From Chloroflexota bacterium (lineage in GTDB: Bacteria; Chloroflexota; Dormibacteria; Dormibacterales; Dormibacteraceae), in assembly GCA_005879985.1 (NCBI GenBank), contig VBIA01000170.1, forward strand, positions 1-34,102: DNA of 34,102 bases, in the 5' to 3' direction. Under the pieces are notes generated by a model. It saw nothing but the letters and a program-made list of their open reading frames with translations. It made no database searches and was not told the DNA's origin. The translations under genes were made by a program, and so were the position numbers. Of the stretch, positions 16,190 to 23,106 are shown piece after piece (positions within the stretch are counted from its first letter, which is position 1; every line of letters starts with the position of its first letter).

Positions 16190-17343
16190 TGGCTGAAGAG
16201 AAGAAAGCGCTCCCCGCTCCGTCGAAATCCGTGATGGACGAGGTGGTGGAGCTCCGCCGCCATTTCCACCGCCATCCCGAGGTGAGCTTCAGCGAGCAGG
16301 AGACGAGCGTGAAGATCTCCGAACGGCTGCGCGAGCTGGGCCTCGAGGTGCAGCCGTGTCCTACTGAGACGGGCGCCGTCGCCGTGCTCGACACCGGCAG
16401 GCATGGCAAGACGGTGATGCTGCGCGCGGACATCGACGCGCTGCCGATCCTCGAAGAGTCAGGCGTCGAATTCCAGTCGGAGTCCGAGGGCCACATGCAT
16501 GCGTGCGGCCACGACACCCACATCGCGATGATGCTCGGCACCGCGCGCACGCTGGTCGATCACATCTGGGACCTCAACGGCCGCTTCCTGTTCGTGTTCC
16601 AGCCGGCGGAAGAGATCGTGAGCGGTGCCAAGGCGATGATCGCCGGCGGGCTTCTCGAGTCGCACCACCCTGACGCGGTGCTGGGGCTGCACATCGCGAG
16701 CTTCATCGACTCGGGAACCATCGTCACCAAGCCGGGCCTGCTGTGGGCGGGTTCGGATGCATTCGAGATCGGCATCAAGGGACCGGGCGGCCACGGCGGC
16801 ATGATGGGCCGCGCCGGCAACGTGCTTGCGGCGCAGGCCTTCTTGATCGAGCGGCTGCACACGGTCGTCGACGGGCTCGAGCACGAGGGCGCCGGCTGCC
16901 ACACGACCGTCGGCAACGTGATGAGCGACGGCGCGTGGAACATCGTCCCGCGCGGCGTGCGCATCAAGGGCAGCGTGCGCACGTTCACAGCGCCGCTTCG
17001 GGAGGAAGCGCTCGGCCGGCTGGGCGACCTTCTCAAGGAAACGGACACGGAGTTCGAGGTGAGCTCGGAGATGCAGCTCGTCCACGGCACCGTGCCGCTG
17101 ATGAACGAGCCAAACGTGACGCGGACGGTGATGGAGGTGGCGACCTCGATCGCCGGCGACAAGGCAAGCCTTCTCGGCAAGCCGCTCACCGTGAGTGACG
17201 ACTTCGCCGAGTTCCTGACCCGCATCCCCGGCTGCTACTTCATGCTCGGCGCGCGGCCTGAGGGCGACAAGCCGCCGGCGCATCACTCGCCGGGATTCAA
17301 GATTGACGAGTCTGCGTTGCCGCTCGGTGTGAGCCTGCTGTAG
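16189..17343 (+). CDS. M20 family amidohydrolase/carboxypeptidase
   Basis: 384 residues of the M20D type (hippurate hydrolase, N-acyl-amino-acid amidohydrolase, IAA-amino-acid hydrolase relatives), which cleave acyl-amino-acid amide bonds with a metal centre. Metal ligands are visible: HACGHDTH (Cys, His), PAEE (Glu), the LHIASF His, and a C-terminal His in PAHHSPGF. The dimerisation/lid domain begins around IKGPGGHGGM. The protein ends LPLGVSLL at a TAG (17341-17343), whereas relatives usually run a few residues further. Read-through would add GAAARIAGG, much like the usual tail, so the TAG may be a recent truncation of no great effect. Joined to the response regulator by a one-base overlap. 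Substrate unknown. Confidence 0.9.
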   Translation: MAEEKKALPAPSKSVMDEVVELRRHFHRHPEVSFSEQETSVKISERLRELGLEVQPCPTETGAVAVLDTGRHGKTVMLRADIDALPILEESGVEFQSESEGHMHACGHDTHIAMMLGTARTLVDHIWDLNGRFLFVFQPAEEIVSGAKAMIAGGLLESHHPDAVLGLHIASFIDSGTIVTKPGLLWAGSDAFEIGIKGPGGHGGMMGRAGNVLAAQAFLIERLHTVVDGLEHEGAGCHTTVGNVMSDGAWNIVPRGVRIKGSVRTFTAPLREEALGRLGDLLKETDTEFEVSSEMQLVHGTVPLMNEPNVTRTVMEVATSIAGDKASLLGKPLTVSDDFAEFLTRIPGCYFMLGARPEGDKPPAHHSPGFKIDESALPLGVSLL

Positions 17344-17385
17344 GGGGCCGCGGCGCGAATCGCCGGCGGCTGAGCCGGTAACCCG

Positions 17386-17937
17386 TTGGTCATCCTCGGC
17401 CCGCTGATCCTTGGTTGCGTGGCGGGCGTGGCTCTGGGCGGCAAGCTCAGCAACTGGTCGATGATCAGACTGCGATGGCCGTGGGTGGTGATCCTGGCGA
17501 TGCTGATCCGGGTCGCCGTGGCAGGAACTCCGCTGGGACGCGTCGACTGGCTTCGCTACGTGTACGTCGCCTCGCTCGTGGCGCTGATCGCGTGGACGAT
17601 GTGGAATGTCGACAGGCTGTTTGGAATCTGGCTCGTGAGCATCGGGTCGACGATGAACCTCATCGTCATCGCGGCGAACGACTTCCGCATGCCGGTGGTC
17701 CAGTCAGCGGCCGGGCGGCTCGTGGAGGTCGGCCATCAAGGGCAGTACACGCTCATGGACTCGAGCACCAGGCTGCCCTGGCTCGCCGACTGGGTGCTGG
17801 TTCCCGGGTGGCTGGGCGGTGTGTTCAGCCCTGGCGACGCGTTGATCGGAGTCGGGCTCGGAGTCGTCGCCTTCGCGGTTACCAGGCATTCCCCAGAATC
17901 AGCTACTAAGCTGGACGCAACCAAAACCCGTGATTAG
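17386..17937 (+). CDS. DUF5317 family membrane protein
   Basis: 183 residues, predicted integral membrane protein. It starts at a TTG (17386-17388) directly at the first hydrophobic helix (VILGPLILGCVAGVALGG), followed by LSNWSMIRLRWPW and helices near residues 32-46, 58-75, 78-98 and 148-166. Between the later helices is a conserved-looking extracytoplasmic loop with NDFRMPVVQSAAGRL and GQYTLMDSSTRLPWLADW, typical of DUF5317. No function is known for the family. The gene lies 42 bp after the amidohydrolase and 13 bp before the FtsH-like protease, so co-transcription with both is possible. Confidence 0.75.
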   Translation: MVILGPLILGCVAGVALGGKLSNWSMIRLRWPWVVILAMLIRVAVAGTPLGRVDWLRYVYVASLVALIAWTMWNVDRLFGIWLVSIGSTMNLIVIAANDFRMPVVQSAAGRLVEVGHQGQYTLMDSSTRLPWLADWVLVPGWLGGVFSPGDALIGVGLGVVAFAVTRHSPESATKLDATKTRD

Positions 17938-17950
17938 GGAGTAGCCCGCA

Positions 17951-20065
17951 GTGATCATCTTCTGGATCTTCACCCTGTTCGTCGGCGCCTCGGCGTTCAG
18001 CTTCGCCTACATCTACATGCAGTTCGATCTCGTCTCGTCGATCGCCTACGCGGTCATCGCCATGCTGTTCGCACGCGGCATTCTGAGCATCATCCGGCGC
18101 TGGCTCATCCTCCGCGAAAGCATCACTCCCGAGACCGATGTTCTCAAGCGAACTGTGGAGGTCAACAGAGCGATCTTCTGGCGGCGAGCCCTCTGGGTCC
18201 TGGCTGTGCCGGCGGTCTTCTTCTCAGTCATGTACTGGGTCTTCGGCCTTGTGCCCGAGGACGCGCTGGCGGTGCTTCCTCAGCTTCTGCAGGCGCTGTT
18301 CACGCAGATGATCTATCTGATCTTCCTGCTGGCCGCGAACTTCATGCTGTTCTTCGGCCCGTTCTACATCTACACGCGTATCGGCAAGACGATCCTGAAC
18401 CCGGATGACGCACGGTTCGGAGTCAGCATCGACGACGTGCGCGGCCAGAAGTCGGCGGTGACCGAGATGCGGCGCATCCTCGAGCTTATCGAGCACGGCC
18501 GGCAGTACGTGAGAGCGGGTGGCAAGCGCGAGCGCGGTGTGCTGATGGTCGGACCGCCGGGAACAGGCAAGACCATGCTCGCCAAAGGCATCGCCTCATC
18601 GCTCAACGTGCCCATCTACATCGCCAACGGCGGCTCTTTCGCCGGCATGTTCCTCGGCATGGACGCGTTGAGCGTCTTCCTGATGGTCCGCGCGGCACGC
18701 AAGCGCGCGAAGACGTGGGGCGGCTGTGTCGTCTTCATCGACGAGATCGACGCCCTCGGCCAGCGCCGGTCGGGGATGGGCGGAATGATGGGCGGTATGG
18801 GCGGCATGATGGGAGGCGGGCAGCTCGGACTGAACATGCTGCTCGTGCTGATGGACGGCATTGACAATCCTGGAATGATCGTCCGGCAGCTCCGTGGATT
18901 GATAAACCTCACGCTCGACGGTCTGTTCATCCCGCGTAGGGTCGGCGCCAACGGCTCATCGATCACGCTCCGCATCCCGGCGCTCAGGGCGCCTAAGTAC
19001 AACATCCTGTTCATCGGCGCCACCAACCGGCCCTCGGTGATCGACGAGGCGCTGCTGCGGCCCGGGCGGTTCGGCCGGCAGATCCAGTTCCGTCTGCCCG
19101 ACCGCGAGGACCGCAAGGACATCGCTTCCCTCTACTTCGACAAGCACAAGCACGACCCTGCGCTCGACACGCCCGAGCGTCGCGATGAGTTCGCGCGGAT
19201 CACCGAGGACTACTCGCCGGCCGACATCGAGCAGGTGCTGTCGCTGGCGCTGCTGTACGCGTTCAACGATGGGCGAGCGGCGCTCGAGTGGCGCGACATC
19301 CGCGAGGCCATGGCCAACGTGGCGGTTGGCCTCGCAATCCCGGTCGAGTACACCGAGCGGGACAAGATCGCCGTCGCGCGTCATGAGCTCGGTCATGCCA
19401 TCGCCTCGCACTTCTTTGAGCCGGATCACGCTCACATCCGGCTGTCGATCCGCCGGCGCGCCACTCCTCGCGGCGAGATCGGCGGCCACCACCTGTCGAT
19501 GCCGACCGAGGAACAGTTCATCCAGTTCCGATCGCAGCTGGCGGCGGACGTCCGCGCCGGGTTGGGCTCGCTTGCCTGTGAGCATGTGTTCTATGGCGAG
19601 GGCACCACTGGCGTGTTCGGTGACCTCACGAGCGCGACGCATATGGCCTGCCGAATGGTCGGCACCATCGGCATGGGCGCGGAAAACCTCAACCCCGAGC
19701 TGTCGCGGAAGGCGGCGAACATCGGTGAGCAGCTGATCTCCGTGGTCGAGATCCCGACCGGGCAGCACCAGGAAGGAACGTGGACGGCCGCCGTCCTCCA
19801 CAACCCGCGCAGCCGGCGCACCGTGGCGCAGATCCTGGGCGCCGCGTACGTCGACGACTGGCGGCTCATGTACGTCAACAAGGACGCGATCGACCAGGCG
19901 GCCATGGCGCTGATGGCCCAGGGCGAGCTGATGGGCGACGAGATCGCCGGCCTCCTGGACTCGGTGGGCCTTCGCAAACCGACGGAGGCGGACCCGTACC
20001 CTCCCGACATGCCGGTCGTGCCGGACCAGCGGCCGCAGATCGCTGCCGTATCGGAGAGCGCCTGA
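17951..20065 (+). CDS. FtsH-like membrane AAA+ zinc metalloprotease, divergent
   Basis: 704 residues. Four hydrophobic segments (about 1-22, 28-48, 80-100, 112-142) are followed by an AAA+ core: Walker A GPPGTGKT (201-208), pore-loop MFLG (233-236), Walker B VVFIDEID (260-267), and second region of homology ending RPGRFGRQ (370-377). A peptidase domain has HELGH (478-482) as HExxH and Asp558 in GVFGDLTSAT as likely third zinc ligand. All catalytic elements of FtsH are present. Differences from classical FtsH are four rather than two membrane spans, a Gly/Met-rich stretch (275-290), and an insertion of about 45 residues (305-350) between the LVLMDG and FIGATNRP motifs. GTG start at 17951 with AGGGAG upstream. 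It probably degrades membrane or regulatory proteins. Divergence suggests a paralog rather than the housekeeping FtsH. Confidence 0.85.
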   Translation: MIIFWIFTLFVGASAFSFAYIYMQFDLVSSIAYAVIAMLFARGILSIIRRWLILRESITPETDVLKRTVEVNRAIFWRRALWVLAVPAVFFSVMYWVFGLVPEDALAVLPQLLQALFTQMIYLIFLLAANFMLFFGPFYIYTRIGKTILNPDDARFGVSIDDVRGQKSAVTEMRRILELIEHGRQYVRAGGKRERGVLMVGPPGTGKTMLAKGIASSLNVPIYIANGGSFAGMFLGMDALSVFLMVRAARKRAKTWGGCVVFIDEIDALGQRRSGMGGMMGGMGGMMGGGQLGLNMLLVLMDGIDNPGMIVRQLRGLINLTLDGLFIPRRVGANGSSITLRIPALRAPKYNILFIGATNRPSVIDEALLRPGRFGRQIQFRLPDREDRKDIASLYFDKHKHDPALDTPERRDEFARITEDYSPADIEQVLSLALLYAFNDGRAALEWRDIREAMANVAVGLAIPVEYTERDKIAVARHELGHAIASHFFEPDHAHIRLSIRRRATPRGEIGGHHLSMPTEEQFIQFRSQLAADVRAGLGSLACEHVFYGEGTTGVFGDLTSATHMACRMVGTIGMGAENLNPELSRKAANIGEQLISVVEIPTGQHQEGTWTAAVLHNPRSRRTVAQILGAAYVDDWRLMYVNKDAIDQAAMALMAQGELMGDEIAGLLDSVGLRKPTEADPYPPDMPVVPDQRPQIAAVSESA

Positions 20066-20904
20066 TCCGGCTGTTTGCCGCCGCGCTGGGAGCGCTGCTG
20101 CTGACGCTCCCGGCGCAATCCGTTCGAGCCCAGGATCCCTTCTCGCCTGTCAGCCCGCGCCATGAGGCGGCGCGCCTGATGACCGCCGAGCTGGCGATCA
20201 CCGCTGCCCTCGCGCAGCGACAGCAGCTGCTGGGCGCTCCCGCGCCCTCATCGCTCATGGAGCGCGTGCGTTTCGACATGGCGCTGGCGGCCGCGGACTT
20301 CAACTACCGCACCGCGATCCGCCAGGAGGAGCTGCGCGTCTACGAGCTGGCGAGCTACGCGAGCGTGCAGGGCCAGGTCGTCCCGCTGCTGCCGAGATCA
20401 GTTTCGCAGCCGGTCTCTGATGCGATCGCGGGCCTGCACTCCCTTTACGCGCTCGCCGGCTTCGACCAGTACTACCTCGTGCACGCGCACTTCGTGTTCC
20501 CGTACGCGAGCGCCGCACCCGTGGATGCGCTGCGCGGCTACTACCTCGAGGCACAGCGCACGTACGGCGTGGACGCGAGCTACCTCGCCTCGATCAACTT
20601 CATCGAGAGCTCATTCGGCCGCAACAACGGCCCTTCATCAGCGGGGGCGCTGGGGCCGATGCAGTTCCTGCCCGGCACGTGGGCGAACTGGGGCCAGGGC
20701 GGCAACGTCAACGACCCGCACGACGCGATCATGGCCGCGGCGCGCTACCTCGTCCACTACGGCGCGCCGGGGGACATGCGGACGGCGATCTTCCACTACA
20801 ACCTGGACTACGACTACGTCGACGCCATCGAGTTCTTCGCCCGCGCCATCCGTGACGACCCGGCCTGGCTCGACCGCCTTTACTACTGGAACACGTCCGG
20901 CTAA
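20062..20904 (+). CDS. Secreted lytic transglycosylase (SLT-like), apparent CTG start
   Basis: About 280 residues. The N-terminus LIRLFAAALGALLLTLPAQS plus VRAQDP is a clear signal peptide with an Ala-Gln cleavage site. The catalytic domain shows INFIESSFGRNNG (catalytic Glu in the ES motif), AGALGPMQFLPGTWANWG, AAARYLVHYG and AIFHYNLDYDYV, the order of SLT/MltB-type murein lytic transglycosylases. They cut peptidoglycan glycan strands to 1,6-anhydro ends. No ATG, GTG or TTG lies at the signal peptide. The frame has a CTG at 20062-20064 overlapping the protease stop (CTGA), with GGAG at 20053-20056 five bases upstream. I take CTG as the start. It is translationally coupled to the FtsH-like gene. 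Confidence 0.85.
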   Translation: MIRLFAAALGALLLTLPAQSVRAQDPFSPVSPRHEAARLMTAELAITAALAQRQQLLGAPAPSSLMERVRFDMALAAADFNYRTAIRQEELRVYELASYASVQGQVVPLLPRSVSQPVSDAIAGLHSLYALAGFDQYYLVHAHFVFPYASAAPVDALRGYYLEAQRTYGVDASYLASINFIESSFGRNNGPSSAGALGPMQFLPGTWANWGQGGNVNDPHDAIMAAARYLVHYGAPGDMRTAIFHYNLDYDYVDAIEFFARAIRDDPAWLDRLYYWNTSG

Positions 20905-20957
20905 TCCTCCCCACCCCTGGGGAGGTCGGCTCCGCGCAGCGCAGCCGGGTGGGGGCG
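20905..20957. repeat. GC-rich palindromic intergenic element (REP-like / terminator-like)
   Basis: Directly after the transglycosylase stop, CCTCCCC and GGGGAGG form a 7-bp hairpin around a six-base loop. A second hairpin follows, GGCT-c-CGC paired with GCG-c-AGCC. The first arm's CCCCACCC can also pair with GGGTGGGG near the end, giving an alternative enclosing stem. The two-hairpin layout resembles the dispersed palindromic intergenic repeats of many GC-rich genomes. No T-run follows, so it is not a textbook terminator. Only one copy is present in the window. Confidence 0.55.
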
Positions 20958-20976
20958 TCAATCAGGGAACGTCCTT

Positions 20977-20982
20977 TAGAGT
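20977..20982 (+). promoter_or_regulatory. Candidate -10 element for the MerR-type gene
   Basis: TAGAGT matches the TANNNT pattern and ends eight bases before the ATG at 20991. No Shine-Dalgarno is visible between them, so the transcript may start at or near the ATG (leaderless). No convincing -35 is seen at the usual distance. The following palindrome would let a bound regulator block or remodel this promoter. Confidence 0.4.
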
Positions 20983-20983
20983 A

Positions 20984-21000
20984 GGTACTCATGGAGTACC
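20984..21000. promoter_or_regulatory. Perfect palindromic operator over the MerR start codon
   Basis: GGTACTC-ATG-GAGTACC is a perfect inverted repeat with 7-bp arms centred on the start codon of the MerR-type gene. A further GAGTA half-site at 20979-20983 pairs with TACTC at 20986-20990, so three related half-sites lie in 22 bp. Such dyads next to the promoter are typical binding sites of the regulator itself; autoregulation is inferred. Confidence 0.6.
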
Positions 21001-21686
21001 GGATCGAACAGTTGGCCCGGGCCTCCGGTATGGCCGTCGACACGATCCGCTTCTACCAGGGCAAGGGCCTGCTCGACGCCCCGCGCCGCGAGGGCCGCGT
21101 CACGTGGTACGGCGAGAGCCACCTCGAGCGGCTGGGCCGCATCCGCGACCTCCAGCGCCGCGGCTTCACCCTCACCGTCATCCGGCGCTTCCTCGAAGGC
21201 GAGCTCGAGCCTTCTGACGAGTCGCTCGTCGCGGCCGTAACGCGGCCTGGCTCACCGCAGACCCTCACCCTCGACGAGCTGGCCGGGCGCAGCGGCGTGG
21301 CGGTGCCGCTGCTCAAGAACCTCGAGCAGGCCGGGCTGCTGGTGCCGGTCGAAGGCGGCGACGTGCCTCTCTACCCTGCCGACGATCTCGACGCCATCGC
21401 CGCCGGGATGAAGCTCATCGCTGCGGGCGTGCCCCTCGGCCCGCTCATCGAGCTGGCAAGCGAGTACGCGGACGCCACCGACCGCGTGGCCAGGCAGGCC
21501 GTCGACCTGTTCGACAGGCACGTGCGCGAGCGCATCCAGTCGGAAGGCGGGGAAACCGAGGCCGCCGAGCGCCGCCTGCTCGAGCTCTTCAACGAGCTGC
21601 TCGACGCGAGCGGCCTGCTGGTAAAGCATCACTTCCAGCGCACGCTGCTCCGCGCGGCGCGCGAGCACATCGAAAAGAAGTCATGA
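20991..21686 (+). CDS. MerR-family transcriptional regulator with two helix-turn-helix units
   Basis: 231 residues. The N-terminal MerR domain is clear: YRIEQLARASGMAVDTIRFY, then GKGLLDAPRREGRVTWYGES, HLERLGRIRDLQRRGFTL. A second MerR-like unit follows (about residues 90-160): LTLDELAGRSGVAVPLLKNL, then EQAGLLVPVEGG, LYPADDLDAIAAGMKLI. The rest is helical, with no Cys or metal-binding motif, so it is probably not a metal sensor. It begins inside its own palindromic operator and its stop overlaps the menF ATG (ATGA, 21683-21686). The coupling suggests it controls, or is expressed with, the first step of menaquinone synthesis. The inducer is unknown. Confidence 0.85.
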   Translation: MEYRIEQLARASGMAVDTIRFYQGKGLLDAPRREGRVTWYGESHLERLGRIRDLQRRGFTLTVIRRFLEGELEPSDESLVAAVTRPGSPQTLTLDELAGRSGVAVPLLKNLEQAGLLVPVEGGDVPLYPADDLDAIAAGMKLIAAGVPLGPLIELASEYADATDRVARQAVDLFDRHVRERIQSEGGETEAAERRLLELFNELLDASGLLVKHHFQRTLLRAAREHIEKKS

Positions 21687-23029
21687 AGGTGGCGGTCACG
21701 TCCCTGAGCGTGCGCGAGCTCGAGCGCACGCCGGACCTGGTTGAGCTCGCGGGCGCGGCGCGCGATGCAGGACACGAGGTGCTGCTCATCGAGAGACCCA
21801 TGCCTGATGCGGTAAGCGTCGTTGGAATCGGCACCGCTTACGAGATCGTTAGCGCGCCTGGCGGGGTCGCCCTCGAGGACGCGAGCGGCGCGGCCCTCGA
21901 CCGCGAGGCAGGCCACGAGCGCGTGCAGGCAGCGGCTCGCATGTGGCGACGCTTGCGCGAGGTGCTGCGCGCGAACGACGCAGGCGCGCTGCCGCCCGGC
22001 GCAGGACCGATCGCCATCGGCGGCTTTGCGTATCGCACCGATCGCGATCCATCGGGTCCCTGGTCGGGCTTCCCATCGCTGCTGCTGCGCGTGCCCGCGC
22101 TCGCGGTGGCACGCGTACGCGGCCGCACCTTCATCACCTGCGCGACACCCGAAGCCGAGCAGCTCCTCGATGTCGAGCCGTCGGCAGCTCGCGCTCCCCT
22201 CGCACGAACTCTCGACGTGACGCCGGTGCGCAATCCCGTGGCGTGGGTCGCGGCCATCGAGTCCGCGGCGGCGCGGCTCCGCGCAGGTGAGGCGTCGAAG
22301 GTGGTCCTGGCACGCGAGGTGGTGGCGCGCGGCGACGGCGTGACGCCGGCCGGGATGGTCGCGCGATCGCTGCGGTCGGCCTATCCGTCGTGCTTCACGT
22401 ACCTCATCACCGGCGCCGACGGCACTGCTTTCGCCGGCGCCTCACCGGAGCTGCTCGTCAGGCGCACCGGGTCGCACGCGCACGCGCAGCCGATGGCCGG
22501 CTCGGTCGCGCGCGGCGCCACCGAGGCGGAGGACGAGCGCCTCGCGGAGCAGCTGCGGTCGAGCCGCAAGGACGCCGCCGAGCACGACGTCGTGTCGCGC
22601 TTCGTGGTCGAAGCGCTGCGACCCTTCTCGCGCAGCGTGGCCGCGAGACCGCCGGAGGTCGTGCGCTTCACCAACATCCAGCACCTCGCGACCTCGGTTG
22701 ACGCGGAGCTGTCCCCGCCGGCGGCCGACGCGCTCGACCTCGCGGCCGCCCTCCACCCCACCCCCGCCGTCGGCGGCTGGCCGCGCGACGCGGCCGACCG
22801 CATCATCGACGACCTCGAGTCGCTGGAGCGGGGCTGGTACGCGGGGGCGGTCGGTTGGACCGACGGCAACGGCGACGGCGAGTTCGCGGTCGCGCTGCGC
22901 TGCGGCCTGCTGTGGGAGGACGGCGCGCGCCTCTACGCAGGCGTCGGCGTGATGCCCGACTCGGATCCGGCGCGCGAGCTCGAAGAAACGGACCTGAAGT
23001 TCAAGGCGCTGCTTTCAGCGCTCACCTGA
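21683..23029 (+). CDS. menF: Isochorismate synthase
   Basis: 448 residues, chorismate-binding (MST) fold. Converts chorismate to isochorismate, the entry step of menaquinone synthesis. The N-terminal half is variable. The conserved C-terminal core has KVVLAREVVARG with the general-base Lys, GASPELLVRR with the catalytic Glu, QPMAGSVARGATEAEDE, RFTNIQHLATSV, LHPTPAVGGWPRDAA, and GWYAGAVGWTDGNGDGEFAV. Other members of this fold make salicylate or anthranilate, but menD and menH next door favour the menaquinone role (entC/dhbC-like alternatives are unlikely). Start ATG overlaps the MerR stop. It converges with menD over a 77-bp gap holding repeated dyads. Confidence 0.93.
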   Translation: MKVAVTSLSVRELERTPDLVELAGAARDAGHEVLLIERPMPDAVSVVGIGTAYEIVSAPGGVALEDASGAALDREAGHERVQAAARMWRRLREVLRANDAGALPPGAGPIAIGGFAYRTDRDPSGPWSGFPSLLLRVPALAVARVRGRTFITCATPEAEQLLDVEPSAARAPLARTLDVTPVRNPVAWVAAIESAAARLRAGEASKVVLAREVVARGDGVTPAGMVARSLRSAYPSCFTYLITGADGTAFAGASPELLVRRTGSHAHAQPMAGSVARGATEAEDERLAEQLRSSRKDAAEHDVVSRFVVEALRPFSRSVAARPPEVVRFTNIQHLATSVDAELSPPAADALDLAAALHPTPAVGGWPRDAADRIIDDLESLERGWYAGAVGWTDGNGDGEFAVALRCGLLWEDGARLYAGVGVMPDSDPARELEETDLKFKALLSALT

Positions 23030-23040
23030 TCCGACTATGT

Positions 23041-23100
23041 GCGAGTGCCGGCACTGGCGTGCCCGCAACCCTTAGACCGAGTGCGAGTGACGGCACTCGG
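23041..23100. repeat. Two direct copies of a dyad element between convergent menF and menD
   Basis: The sequence GCGAGTGCCGGCACTGG (23041-23057) recurs as GCGAGTGACGGCACTCGG (23083-23100), 42 bp apart. Each copy carries an inverted repeat: AGTGCC/GGCACT in the first, and CCGAGTGC/GCACTCGG with an 8-base loop (23077-23100) in the second. With genes converging from both sides this may act as a bidirectional terminator, though no T-run follows, or as paired protein-binding sites. Confidence 0.5.
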
Positions 23101-23106
23101 CGTGGA

